From: Lolium rigidum
Lineage: Eukaryota > Streptophyta > Magnoliopsida > Poales > Poaceae
Assembly (NCBI RefSeq): GCF_022539505.1
Contig: NC_061509.1
Coordinates: 34,848,334 to 34,912,333 of the forward strand
Length of the DNA stretch: 64,000 bases
Reading direction: 5' to 3'
Shown: one piece after another, positions 41,000 through 53,500 of the stretch
How the letters are laid out: each line of letters begins with the position of its first letter
Position numbering within the stretch: the stretch's first letter is position 1
Position numbers and translations under genes: made by a program
The notes under the pieces: generated by a model
The model's input: only the letters and a program-made list of their open reading frames with translations
Databases searched by the model: none
Told to the model about the DNA's origin: nothing

Positions 41000-43416
41000 T
41001 GTAATATCCCAGGTTTAGAGGCAATAAAATGAGAGAACACCAAAGTGTGCATTGCATTCATGCATAGAAAATCCGGGGAATTTTCGCGCTTTCAAATAAA
41101 ACTTACCACAGTAACTGAAGTTTCACTTGACTTGCTGGAATTGAAGTAGATCATCAAGTCAAGCGCTATAAACTTCACTGTGATCTTTGCTAAAACCTTG
41201 TTTTGGGTAGAAATGATTTGATCTATGGACTAGATCAAATGGAATTAGCTTTACAACAAACAACACCTTAAGTAAGGGTCAACCATAAGATCTTCTCAAA
41301 GATCTCAACATGACATTCCTTACAACAACACATGAATAATTATTTAACTATAAATCAAAGAGCACAATTAATTGAGAAACTATTCTTTACTTATCTTTTC
41401 CATGTCTTCTATTTATCAATACTCCTACCATAATACACATGGTATATATTCAACTACAAAATGGAATCCAAGCCAAGGACATTTATATTCATTCTTTATC
41501 AACCTTGACTGTTCAGTCTTGTTCATTCAAAACTATTCCTAGTAAACCTCAGAGAAAGGAGAGGATCATCTATATATGTTTATACCATCCATTGAGTAGA
41601 ACCTAGCTTAATATTCAAACCCTATCTAAGTGAGGTAAGTCATTGATACTAATTAATGCTATAAGGAGTACAAGTCAAGTACTAAACCTTAATTGACTTA
41701 GCCAACCTTTGGTGGTAAGTGAGAACCTATTTTATTAGGGATTCAAGAGAGGATAGTGTTGTGATCATTACACCTTGGTAATGATCATAAACCCTAGAGA
41801 GAACCCTACTTATTCAAGAGAGCTCAAGTTAAAATTGTAGACTCAAGTATATTGACCAATACTTGATCTTGGAGAGGAGAACCATGTTTCACCAACAAAC
41901 CATTATAGGACCAATACTTTGATCATTACAAATTGGGTGATGATCATAAACCCTAAGAATCTAAGTGAGTGTGATGAGGGAAGTAATAGAGAAGAGAGAT
42001 TAGTGAGGAATAAGTTGATCATGTCTAATGCATGATCTTACTTTGTAGATTAAGATTATAAGACAAACTTGTGAAATAATCAGAGATCATCCACCACATA
42101 AAATGATAGATCCCTAGCAATTAAACCCAAACCAATCCTCATGCCTTGAGTGTAAGAATAATGGCATTGACTAAACCTTGTTTATCCAAACATCTGGGAC
42201 AATCCTAGCATTGCCTTGATACAAGAAATCTACCTAAGTGAGGAGGAGTAACCCTAGTCAATTAAACATAACCCTAGCTATTGCCCAAGTCCTAATCCTA
42301 GTTGTGTATCACTTGGGTGATCACTATTAAAACCCTAGGCCATATTTGAATACCAATCCAGGTATCACTTTGGATCATAAATATAACCCTGCCTTGCCTC
42401 ATGCCTAATTATCAATCAACTAGTGAAGCATCACTAAAACCCTAAACCTTTCACATAGGATTCACTCCACATAAAATATTATGCCCTAACTTGTGTATCA
42501 TGGATCACAAGTATAAACCAAGCCTTATACCTAAGCTTAAATGCTATATAAGTGAGTAGAGTGAACCAAATATCCAATTCTATTTTGCATTCCAAGGAAC
42601 TTGTTTAGCTAACCAAATAAAGTAATGTTTTATAAAATAGAATTCCCTTAGCAAGTGAGTTAACCATAATGAGCTTAGGATCTATTTCAAATAATTCAAG
42701 TTAGAAATTTGCTAAGCAAGATTATTTAACATAGAGTTAAGCCAACCACTTTTCTTAAACCCTTAGAAATAGTTGTCCACATAAAATCATGAATCCACCC
42801 CATCCTCATTACCATTTATGTTAAACTCTAGCAATAATTAAAATATGTGTGAACCATCAATATTGTTTAGCACCCTAGTAAAATTTAATAATATGCTTAC
42901 CATGCACCTGTTATAAAATTCAAACCATTTAAACTGATTTGGTTCCTAAATTAAAAAGGAATTGAGCTAAAAATCTAAACCCATTTCTACTTTAATTAAC
43001 CCTCACAAAATATCAATCTAATCATAAATTGAATATTTATTTAAACAACAAAACTATGCAGTAAGCATTGTTAGCAAGTTATATTGATATTCAAATAATT
43101 TAGAACCTGCAAAACAAAACAGAGTTTAAATTTGAATTCAAAACAATAAAATAGAAATAGAAAATAAAAACAGAAAATAGAAAAGAGAGAAAAAGAGAGG
43201 AAACTCACCTGGCTTACCTGGACTGCAGCAGCCGAAACCAACCCAACAGCAGCCCACGTCGAAGCCCAGGAGCAGCCCAGCCCACATCCAAATACCGATT
43301 CGGTTGCTTTAAAAATCGTGCGAGGAGAAAACACGTCGTCGTCATCGTCTCCGAGCTCGACAGCGCGGCAGAGCCAGTAGGCCACGACCTCGTCGTCGAT
43401 AAGCATGCCCAGGACG

Positions 43417-44586
43417 TGTTATCACCAGATTTTGGACAAATCCAGAGGTGGGCCGTAAGAGAGATGGGCTTGGAAGACTACACGTGGGAGATCTCTGAAG
43501 CGGCCTTGCACGGAGAATTTGGGCTAGTTTGCCCGTGTATCTTTAATTATAGTAGATTATATCTTAGATCAAGATTTAGAGTTTGTATCGCACACGGTGG
43601 GATATTCCCACGTTAGAAAGTCCCCTGGACTATAAATATGTATCTAGGGTTTATGGAATAAATAACAACTCACGTTCAACCCAAAACAAACCAATCTCGG
43701 CGCATCGCCAACTCCTTCGTCTCGAGGGTTTCTATCAGGTAAGCGACATGCTGCCTAGATCGCATCTTGCGATCTAGGCAGCACAAGCCCCACGTTGTTC
43801 ATGCGTTGCTCATACTGAAGCGTCTTTGATGGCGAGCAACGTAGTTATCATAGATGTGTTAGGGTTAGCATAGTTCTTCGTATAACATGCTTACGTAGTG
43901 CAACCCTTGCATGTCTAGCCGCCCTCACACCTATCTCAGGTGTGGGGCGGCACCCCGCTTGATCTTTATTTAGTAGATCTGATCCGTTACGATTGCTCCT
44001 TGTTCTGCAAGGATTAGTTTAATATCTGCAATAGTTAGGCCTTACAAAGGGGTGGAGGATCCAGCGGCACCTAGGGTGGCGTTCGCAAGTCCTAAACAGG
44101 ATGTTCCGAGGATCAACTTCATGTTGGTTTTTAGGCCTTGTTTAGGATCGGCTTACGATCACCGTGCATGGCCGCGAGGCCCAACCTGGAGTAGGATGAT
44201 CCGATTATGCGGTGAAAACCCTAAATCGTCGTAGATCTAATTAGCTTTATCTTGATCAAGCAGGATCACCATATATTCGTGCACCCCGTACGAATCATGG
44301 GTGGATCGGCTCTTTGAGCCGATTCACAGGATAACCTGAGAGCCGATCGAGGCTCGTATTTAATGTTTACGTGTATGCCATGCAGGAAACTAAGCGAGGC
44401 ATCCCCATCACCTTCCCGACCGGGTATAGGTCAGGTGGCACGCCCTTGCACTTCGCATCGGACGTGTGACCAGAAGAGCATTGCGGGCCGTCGCTCGGAG
44501 GGGTCTCAGCCAGCCGCAGCTCTAGGCTCTTCCCGGCTCTACCGTGTTGATAGTTGCTGCCCGCCGGTGGGTTTTGGCAGTCAACA
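43417..44586 (+). mobile_element. 5' LTR of the pol-less gypsy element
   Basis: TGTTATCACC to CAGTCAACA, with TATAAATA at 43631-43638. A hairpin ATCGGCTCTTTGAGCCGAT lies at about 44313-44331. Followed by the PBS TCTGGCACGCCCGGTGGG. Confidence 0.9.
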
Positions 44587-44589
44587 CAT

Positions 44590-44607
44590 TCTGGCACGCC
44601 CGGTGGG
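44590..44607 (+). other. primer-binding site of the pol-less gypsy
   Basis: TCTGGCACGCCCGGTGGG just after the LTR end, a known gypsy PBS form in grasses. Confidence 0.7.
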
Positions 44608-44647
44608 ACAATCGTCTACATCAACCACATCGCCATCTACATCTGAG

Positions 44648-47329
44648 ATGGCGGACGGCATGCCAGTCACCTACGAGGAGCTGCCTGACGAGCTCAAGAA
44701 GAGATACGACGAGATCAAGGTCACCCTCGAAGCCGACCTCATCGGCTCTTTCCAGAGAACCCGTTCCCATGGCATCAGATGGAAGGGATTCTCACCGCAA
44801 GGTGCACTCGATGGGATAGACCTCTCCGCCCGTCGGAGGAACGCACCGAGGGCCTGCGGCGAGAGATCAACTACTTGGTGGCTCACTCGCTACACCGCCA
44901 CTCTGAAAACTTGGTCAACGTGTTGGAGCGTCTCGATCTGCGCGTGATCCAGGAGATCATGAGCCACCAGTACTCACCGTCAGGACCAGCTCTCGGGACG
45001 CATCAAGGAGAGTTGCCACTCCAGTCCCGTCCACCGCTGCCATATGCGTTGGCAGCACCGAGCTGAAGTGCCGGCTACACCGGCATTCGTCGTCTACAAG
45101 ATCGGTGGTGACCCTAGTGACTGCCGGTTCTTGGCCGAGGCGCCTAAGGAGATCCCTCAAGGATACGCGTGCACGTATGTGCCGGTTGTGGCAGCCGGGC
45201 ACTCTCAAACCAGGCCACAACATCGAGGGACTCCGGCGAAGACAGGGAGGAACGTCGGCAACGAGCTTGAGAAGCGGACGTGGCTAACTAAGTATGCCAC
45301 CCCGACGAAACTCCAGAGCCCAGCTCCTGCGGTTGGCTCGGAGCTGGAAAAGCAAACATGGCTGGCTAAGTACGCCACCCCGGCGAATCTTCGAGTGCAA
45401 CTCCGCAGCCCGGCACGGCGGATCAGATCGGTACCATGCGAGAGACCGGTTCGGCATGGTGCCGAAAAGAAGGGCAATCGGCTATTCCAAGCCGTACCCC
45501 GACGAGTACGAGATGATCCCGCTGCCACCTAAATATCGGCTCCCCGACTTCTCCAAATTCGGTGGATCGGATGGCTCCAGCTCCATCGAGCACGTCGGCC
45601 GATATTTGGCGCAACTAGGACCGGCTTCAGTGTCGGATCAGCTACGCGTGAGGCTCTTTTCACAGTCCCTCACGGGATCGGCTTTTGGATGGTACACCTC
45701 TCTGCCACCAAACTCCATCCAGTCTTGGAAGCAATTGGAAGAACAATTCCATACGCAATACCATTCAGAAGCTTCCGAGTCTAGCATTGCCGATCTAGCA
45801 CAACTACGTCAGAAGCGCGGAGAAACGGTGACAGAGTACATCCAGCGCTTCAGGAATCTTAGGAACCGATGTTATTCGGTTCGTATAACTGAAAAGGAAG
45901 CAGTCGAGTTGGCAGTGGCTGGCCTTGCAACACAGCTCAAGGACATGGCCTCCCAAGCAGATTATCCCTCGCTGGCGCACATGGTTCAGAAACTATCAGC
46001 ATATGAACAACGCCACCCGGACCTGTACCAAGACAAGTTCAAGCGTGCAGTAGTCCCGGTCGATGCGAGAGGAAGACGAAGTTCTCGCGGGAGACCAAGA
46101 AGTAGCGATGGCTGAGTGGACTCGGGAGGAACCCCGTGTCCTGCAAATGGGTAAAGCCACCAGGGCCGCCCAGGGGATTTGATTTTGACGTGACCAAGAC
46201 TGAACAAATCTTCGACCTCCTGCTCAAGGAGAAACAGTTGACGATTCCTGAAGGTCTCAAGTTCCCCACGGCGCAAGAGCTAAACGGAAAGCCGTACTGC
46301 AAATTCCACAACTCGCTCTCCCATGCCACCAACGATCGCAGGGTGTGGCGTCGGCACATCCAAGCGGCGATAGAGAAGGGGCGTTTAATTTTCAACCAGT
46401 ACGCCATGAAGGTCGACACCCAACCCTTCCCCGCCGTTAACATGGTGGAAGTCACCTACCACGAGGGTTGCCGGCCAGTCCCTCGTTCGGTATCAACATG
46501 GTAGGACACTGGAAACCACTGCGGCAAAGATGGAGATGAGGGCAGCTGCTCTCATAGCAAAGACACAAAGGAGGCCGCTCCACGCGATCGGCTCCATCAT
46601 GATGGCAAGCGCTACGTCACAGAGGGAGAGGTGAAGAACATAAGATATCAACGACCTCTTTCTGATCACCTCCTCAACAAATATGTGAGTCAGTATGACC
46701 AACGCCGACGGTCCAATTATGATGATGAAGGAGATCGTCTGGCTAGAGAAGCCAGAAGACATCGTCGGCAGGATCGCGATGAGGAAGAGCACGAGCGCCG
46801 TGCCACGGACAGGTCAAGGGAGCAAGATGACAACGCCAGACACTGGGATTGCCCTTTCTTCAGATACTGCTGGGATTCAGGAATGAGCCGATTGCCCACA
46901 ATCGGCAATTGCCCAGAATGCAACAAGAAGAAGAAGGAGGCAGCCAACGTGTCTGTGTTCAAGCGCTTAGGGCCACTCCCGCCACAAAGCAAACGCGCTG
47001 AGTCACCTCGTTGGGCAGATCTTGAGGATTCCGCAGACGAGGGACTAGAAGATGAAGAAGACAGGTACCACCGTCCAAGGTGGTGCCCTGACGGACTCAG
47101 CCGTTCACAAAAACGCAGGGTTCAGCGGTTGCGCGGCCTGGAGGAAGCCGAAAGGTTATACCTGCATACGCTAAGAAAGGCACGGCCTGATCTGGCTGCA
47201 AAGGTTCAGCGAGCCCTGGATGAAGAGGGTCGTCCACGGAGAATGGAGTGGCGTCCCAAGCAAAAGAAAGCCGATGATGAAACATCGGCTGGCACAAACA
47301 TGGTGCTCGTCTTGCCGACGAGAGCTTAG
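44648..47329 (+). pseudogene. gag pseudogene of the pol-less gypsy
   Basis: ATG at 44648 gives MADGMPVTYEELPDELKKRY. Frames shift near 44800, 45060, 45420 and 46110. A 26-residue segment with WLTKYATP is repeated (45260-45415). The capsid block follows (45510-46040): YRLPDFSKFGGSDG, VRLFSQSLTGSAFGWYTSL, LEEQFHTQYHSE and TEYIQRFRNLRNRCY. Next is PYCKFHNSLSHATNDRRVW (about 46293), a knuckle that has lost a Cys to Arg. A long basic/acidic region with DCPFFRYCWDSG and GNCPEC (46850-46920) is another likely zinc-binding motif. It stops at 47329 near NMVLVLPTRA, where protease would normally begin. Pol is missing. Confidence 0.82.
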
Positions 47330-48640
47330 CGCTCCACGAGTCTACAATGCACTCAAGGTGGACGACGAGCGGGCGCATCAAGTCAGAGGTTGGGTTGGTT
47401 TTATCCAGCCTGACCGAGTAGCAAGATTAAACCAATGAGCAAACCGTGCGAGGCTGATCCTTGTGATCGGCCCCAAAAAAAATTATGAAGGAGCTTTACA
47501 GAACCTTCAGTCAGTACTCTAATGGAGGCCGATTCCAGCAATCGGCCAAAATTATGTTCGCTACATATTCAGCACATATTCTGCTCGTGTTCAGCAATGA
47601 TTCACTGGGCAGCGGCCACGTCGGCAGATGAAAGGCAGCATGGATCTTTGTGGAGCCGACATGTAAATACAGGGCCCTGGCTAAACCATAGAAGCCGATG
47701 TCTGCAGTCATTTGGCAAATATCGGCTCGGGGGGCATATAGTCAGATGGACATGTGCAGATGAACATGTGCAAACACGTGCAGACATGCGTGCAGTGGAA
47801 CATTGGGGGCCGATTAAGAAAAATCGGCCAAATAAAAAAAAATTTAGCCAATGCAGATACGTGGCCATCGACTCAAGAGGTACAATTGTTATGAGCAGAG
47901 GGTCAATGAAGCAGGTTTCCTTTTGCGAGTAATGTGCAGATCAGGTTAAGGATGTGTTGCATCAGATCCACCAAAGGAAAGGAGCCGATCTGACCCGCAA
48001 GGCGCGAAGAGTAGACTGAAGAAGCTCGTGGGGCAGCTCACCCTGAAAGTTCTCTGCTCTGGAAAGCCGATTTTGTTGAGATCGGCTGGTTCTGCATCAT
48101 GACTTGGGAACCGATGACGACACGTTTGGTTAGTCCACTGATATGCTCGCCTTGATAGAGGCTCGGGGGGCAACGGATGGCGCATAATTTTCTGTTCTTA
48201 ATAAGCCGATTGAGATTTCATCGGGCTGAAAACCCAGTGGTATCGACTTCAGCATCAAGTCGTTTCAGCAGTGGTTCTGGGGCTCTCGTAAGAACGTCGA
48301 TCTGCCTAGTTGTCCGCCAGAGCTCAAAGTCGTCAGTAGGCAAAAGATCAAAAGGATGAAGAATGGGGCATTGAGATACCGGTGCGTTGTCATCGGCTCG
48401 TTAGGCGTTGGCTAAGTGACGATCGGCGGGGTCAGTATAAAAGGGAATCGGCTGAATTGGCATAAAAGAAATTGGCAAAATCAAATTGGGGAATTTCTTC
48501 ATTGATAAACCAGATTTCTTACATAGAAGAGCTGATTGCTCTCAAAAGGGAGTACTAAGGGGATACATTGCCCCGTCTACTGCTGCTGATCCTATTCTAG
48601 AGGTCCTATTCTATGGGCCGTCACTGCCCTCGTCGTCACC
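47330..48640 (+). other. non-coding, GCCGAT/ATCGGC hairpin-rich region
   Basis: No gene. GCCGAT and its complement ATCGGC recur about every 60-100 bases from 47455 to 48460, often as close inverted pairs: GGCCGATTCCAGCAATCGGCC (47527), GGCCGATTAAGAAAAATCGGCC (47809), AGCCGATTTTGTTGAGATCGGCT (48065). A short reading at 47335-47437 may be a leftover of the polyprotein tail. Confidence 0.65.
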
Positions 48641-48644
48641 ATCG

Positions 48645-49133
48645 TCAGCGCTGTCGGCGCTGCTCCCGGCTGAGCTCGTCGTCGCTGCTGTAGCGGCCGC
48701 CGGCAGGACCTTCGTTGTCCTCGTCCTCCACGTCGTCGTCGTCGTCGTCGCTATCATAATCACTAAGGTTCCCTGGCCAGGGGCAGTGGCGCTTGGCCGG
48801 CGGCTCGCCGGAGGGGCTGTCGTCGTCGTCCTCCTCCTCCTCTTCCTCCTCCTTCACCTCGGAGGAGGTAAAGTCATCCCAGGAGAAGCGATCGTCATCG
48901 CTCTCCTCCTCCGATTCCCCGTCGGCAAGGAAGCGGAGGTCGCTCTCCCCGTCCGTCGAGGACTCGTCGTCCTCGGACCGGATGGAGAAGTCATGGTCTG
49001 GCTCTTCCCCGGCCTCTATGGCGCGGCGGGTGTTGGCCGCATGGACCTCTTGTGGGTTCGGTGCCGGCATCGGCTCGGGGGAGGAAGAGGACTCAAAGGA
49101 AAGTCCCGACGAGGCAGAGGAAGAAGAAGACAT
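48645..49133 (-). CDS. acidic antisense ORF of the pol-less gypsy
   Basis: An intact minus-strand frame of 162 codons from 49133, beginning MSSSSSASSGLSFESSSSP. It is dominated by Ser, Glu and Asp with long acidic runs and ends SREQRRQR. A short conserved-looking stretch is NPQEVHAANTRRAIEAGEEP. It lies antisense between gag and the 3' LTR, the same place as the antisense ORFs of the Tat-like elements here. The low complexity comes partly from GAG/GAC and TCG runs, so a coding role is not proven; against chance is that the frame is intact while gag is broken. The plus-strand frame over the same bases is a mirror of it. Confidence 0.5.
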   Translation of the reverse strand: MSSSSSASSGLSFESSSSPEPMPAPNPQEVHAANTRRAIEAGEEPDHDFSIRSEDDESSTDGESDLRFLADGESEEESDDDRFSWDDFTSSEVKEEEEEEEDDDDSPSGEPPAKRHCPWPGNLSDYDSDDDDDDVEDEDNEGPAGGRYSSDDELSREQRRQR

Positions 49134-49422
49134 AGTGTGCAGGAGGGCTTTTTTTTTGGGGTGCCGATGGCTGGAACAGAGGAAGGGGATAAAGATAACT
49201 AATCAATCGGCACGGTTAAATAATGAGAAACCTGGTGGGAATTACTGCCATTACAGTTTCCGAAGGGGTGATGTCAGAGTTGTCAAATTTTGCAGAGAAG
49301 CTGAGAGGACAGGGCATAATGATGACGGATGCTGCAAATGGCTCTGCTCTGCCACGACATGACCCTTCGAAGGAAAAACAGAGTGGTTTTGGAATTATCA
49401 TTGCCAAAACCAGGGGGGCATG
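49134..49422 (+). other. 3' untranslated region and PPT of the pol-less gypsy
   Basis: No gene. It ends in CCAGGGGGGCATG directly before the 3' LTR, the polypurine tract. Confidence 0.7.
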
Positions 49423-50593
49423 TGTTATCACCAGATTTTGGACAAATCCAGAGGTGGGCCGTAAGAGAGATGGGCTTGGAAGACTACACGTGGGAGATCT
49501 CTGAAGCGGCCTTGCACGGAGAATTTGGGCTAGTTTGCCCGTGTATCTTTAATTATAGTAGATTATATCTTAGATCAAGATTTAGAGTTTGTATCGCACA
49601 CGGTGGGATATTCCCACGTTAGAAAGTCCCCTGGACTATAAATATGTATCTAGGGTTTATGGAATAAACAACAACTCACGTTCAACCCAAAACAAACCAA
49701 TCTCGGCGCATCGCCAACTCCTTCGTCTCGAGGGTTTCTATCGGGTAGCGACATGCTGCCTAGATCGCATCTTGCGATCTAGGCAGCACAAGCCCCACGT
49801 TGTTCATGCGTTGCTCGTACTGAAGCGTCTTTGATGGCGAGCAACGTAGTTATCATAGGTGTGTTAGGGTTAGCATAGTTCTTCGTATAACATGCTTACG
49901 TAGTGCAACCCTTGCATGTCTAGCCGCCCTCACACCTATCTCAGGTGTGGGGGCGGCGCCCCGCTTGATCTTTATTTAGTAGATCTGATCCGTTACGATT
50001 GCTCCTTGTTCCTGCAAGGATTAGTTTAATATCTGCAATAGTTAGGCCTTACAAAGGGTGGAGGATCCAGCGGCACGTAGGGTGGCGTTCGCAAGTCCTA
50101 AACAGGATGTTCCGAGGATCAACTTCATGTTGGTTTTTAGGCCTTGTTTAGGATCGGCTTACGATCACCGTGCGTGGCCGCGAGGCCCAACTCTGGAGTA
50201 GGATGATCCGATTATGCGGTGAAAACCCTAAATCGTCGTAGATCTAATTAGCTTTATCTTGATCAAGCAGGATCACCATATATTCGTGCACCCCGTACGA
50301 ATCATGGGTGGATCGGCTCTTTGAGCCGATTCACGAGATAACCCGAGAGCCGATCGAGGCTCGTATTTAATGTTTACGTGTATGCCATGCAGGAAACTAA
50401 GCGAGGCATCCCCATCACCTTCCCGACCAGGTATAGGTCAGGTGGCACGCCCTTGCACTTCGCATCGGACGTGTGACCAGAAGAGCATTGCGGGCCGTCG
50501 CTCGGAGGGGTCTCAGCCAGCCGCAGCTCTAGGCTCTTCCCGGCTCTACCGTGTTGACAGTCGCTGCCCGCCGGTGGGTTTTGGCAGTCAACA
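49423..50593 (+). mobile_element. 3' LTR of the pol-less gypsy element
   Basis: Nearly identical to 43417-44586, with TATAAATA at 49637-49644. It ends CAGTCAACA and is followed by GGACG, the right TSD. Confidence 0.92.
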
Positions 50594-53500
50594 GGACGTC
50601 GCCAGACACTCAGAACCATGCCCAACCTCTCTCGCGTCCGAGCTTATCCGCGGAAGAAAAGATCTTTGCCCAACCAAAGCTTCCAGAGACCGCCACCTCT
50701 CCGACCATGGCCATCACCGTGTCGAGGCCACAGGGCTTCCCTTGGCCTATAAATAGGTGGAGAGCATCGCCGTGCACTTCTTGTTCGCCTCCGCCACTCC
50801 ATTTCTTCTCCATCCATCTCTATCTCTCACGCTCATCCACTCACTGTCGCCGGAGTCGAAGACGAAGCCGACGGAGGAGGCCACCCTAGCCTCCGGCGCG
50901 TGGTCCAGGAGGAGCGCCTGAACTCAAGGAGCATCTGGGAGGAGCCCAGCATCTAGGGGAACCGTGTGGAGGATCAATTTCGTCGATCCCTTCCGCAGCA
51001 CATCGCCGGGAAATCGCCAATCGCCGTCATCTCCGTCGACCATCGCCGGAGCCGACCACACCTTGAGCTTTAGGGTAAGCATACGCATCTGTAGAGCTAG
51101 ATCTCGCATCCTAGAACCTCCTGTAGCTTCTGATCCGATTCTCGCCGGAGTAGCACCGCCGCAGAGCTCATCGTCGGCGACGCTCCGGTGATCCCCTTGC
51201 CAAACCAACACCACCATTCGCTTTGTCTTGTTGTACTCGTTCCGTAGAGCCTAGCCGCGCATCTCGGGAGGCCGTAAATCGGCGGCGCCACCCTCTACTG
51301 CCCGCCGGCGTTTAGCCACCGGTGAGGTCAAAGGTCCTGGTCAACCTTGACCAGTCTTTGCTGGCGTGGCAGCTGACGTGGACGCAAGCCCCACCAGTCA
51401 GTGCCTGAGAGTAGATCTGTCCAGGTACATTTCGTTTTTAGTTTAATTTTTAAAAAAACCAGAAAATAGCTGAAACTTTGTAGAAATAGATAAAATTCAT
51501 GTTAACTCAGAAAAATATAAATAATATATCAAAATGCTCACAAAAATAAATTCTATTCAAATAAAATATAAAATAAAAATGTGTGTCAAAATAAAAATTC
51601 ACTTATTTTTAACTTTATTAATTATGCATTTTCATTTGTTTTAAATCCAATTTGAATTCAATAAATTAGTGGAGTTCCAAAATTAAATAATAGCTATTTA
51701 TTAATTAATTAAAATGATAAGATTAATTTTATTTATCATAATTGCACCCACTTAAATATTAGTGATAATTTATAAACCCTAATTTGCAAATTGCTATTTT
51801 CTATTTTTATTAAATATTAATAAAGCAAGAAAATGCTAAAATCTAATATTAATTTAGTAATTCAAAACTTGTTTACTTAAACATCTTTAGTTAACAAGTT
51901 AAGTATTTTAAAACTTAATAACAATTATTAAACCCTACTATCTAAATTAAACTTAATATAGGAGTTACCCTAATTATTAATTCTTGAACAAATTAATAAA
52001 ATATCAAACCATTATTAATTTTGTTTTAAAGTAATTAGTGACCACATATCTATTGTCCATTATTAGTTTAAGAGTTGTATCATAATTTAGAAACCCTAAT
52101 ACTACCAAAGTAAGAACCTTGATTCCATTATTTTATGTGATCATTCCACATTAGTTGCAATTTAGAAACCCTAGTTATGTATCACATGTGATCATGTGAG
52201 ATTTACTTTACATGTAGAACCCTAGTAAGAAACAAATGAATGCATGATCATGATCTACTAAAATAAAACAATATCACTTTACATGAGATCATCATTTCAT
52301 GTCTTTATTTTTGATTAATACCTATATGATCCACTAGTGCCACTTAGGGGCAAACCCTAACTTGTTATTCACCTACTAACCCCATTGACCATCATTCTTA
52401 GTATCACACCAATAGAATCAACCTCAACCATCATATCCTAAAAGAATCATGATGATGAACCCTAATACCAATCTTGTGTAGTAATTCACATCACATGCTC
52501 CTATTCAACTAAACCCTACTTGGGAAATGATAAGCCACTTAGTTAGGAACCATTAGAGGTTATTTAGTAAAACAAATGTGAAGCCATAGTAAACCCTAAT
52601 AGCAAACCTATGGAACCATCTTAATAATCATCCTTTGATATGATGTATATGAGAAACCATGGTAATATCCCTACCAATACTTGCTACATATAAACCCATT
52701 CAACTTAAAGAACCCAACTAGTTTCTATTAGAAAACTAAATGAACCCATTAGTAAACCCTAGAAGCCCATAGCACCTAATTATAGTAGTTCTTGTTCTTA
52801 TTTAACATGTTCTTCAAAAGTTATTCTTTTGAAGTAAATACACTAAGTAAACCATATAAGTAAATAGTTCTTGTTGAAACTACATATTATTTCTTAATTA
52901 ACCTGTTCTTCAAGAGTTATTCTTTTGAAGTACAAATGTCAATCAAACCATAGAAGCCCATAGTTCTTATTTGAAATACTTATTATTTATTAATCAATAT
53001 GTTCTTCAAAAGTTATTCTTTTGAAGTATAATATAAGTAATCATCAACCATGTCCTGTAGAACTTAAAACTGACCACTACTATCGATTTGTTATGCAACC
53101 ACCATTCCTTTGTATGTATGATTGTTATGATGCATTATATCACTTGTTTGTGCTATAATATCACCAACCCTAATAAGAACCTTGTTTGAGAACCATCCTA
53201 AAAGTGTAACACACCCTAAAGAAATCTTTACAAATCATCCATCCTAAAGCATCGAGGTTAGGTTATGCTCGGGACGATTGCATCTCATACTATTCATTAT
53301 AGCATCTTTGCCAGTTCTTTAAACATTGTCCTTACCGGACAATGATGGTATTTCAGAATTTGGAGTTATCACGCAACGAAGCTTTTGCCTGCATAATCTT
53401 GCAGTCAAGAAAGGCAAGTTCATCGCTTGCTCATGCTATTTGATTATTTTTATCAAATTATATGCAAAGTACTATACTTATCACTCTTGCATTGAAAAGC

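Larger units (their letters stand above)
43417..50593 (+). mobile_element. complete pol-less gypsy element nested in LARD LTR 2, TSD GGACG
   Basis: Two LTRs (43417-44586, 1170 bp; 49423-50593, 1171 bp) start TGTTATCACCAG and end GGCAGTCAACA. GGACG flanks both sides (43412-43416, 50594-50598), and the sister LARD LTR has the unoccupied site. The internal domain holds PBS, a broken gag, a hairpin-rich non-coding part, an acidic antisense ORF and a PPT (CCAGGGGGGCATG). Protease, RT, RNase H and integrase are absent, so it cannot move on its own. By eye the LTRs differ at roughly a dozen bases plus a few one-base indels, suggesting a young insertion. Confidence 0.92.

Noticed and set aside
48486..49202. 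238-codon plus-strand ORF, Val/Leu-rich
   Set aside because: It mirrors the acidic antisense ORF through GTC/CTC runs; a poly-Val/Leu protein is implausible.
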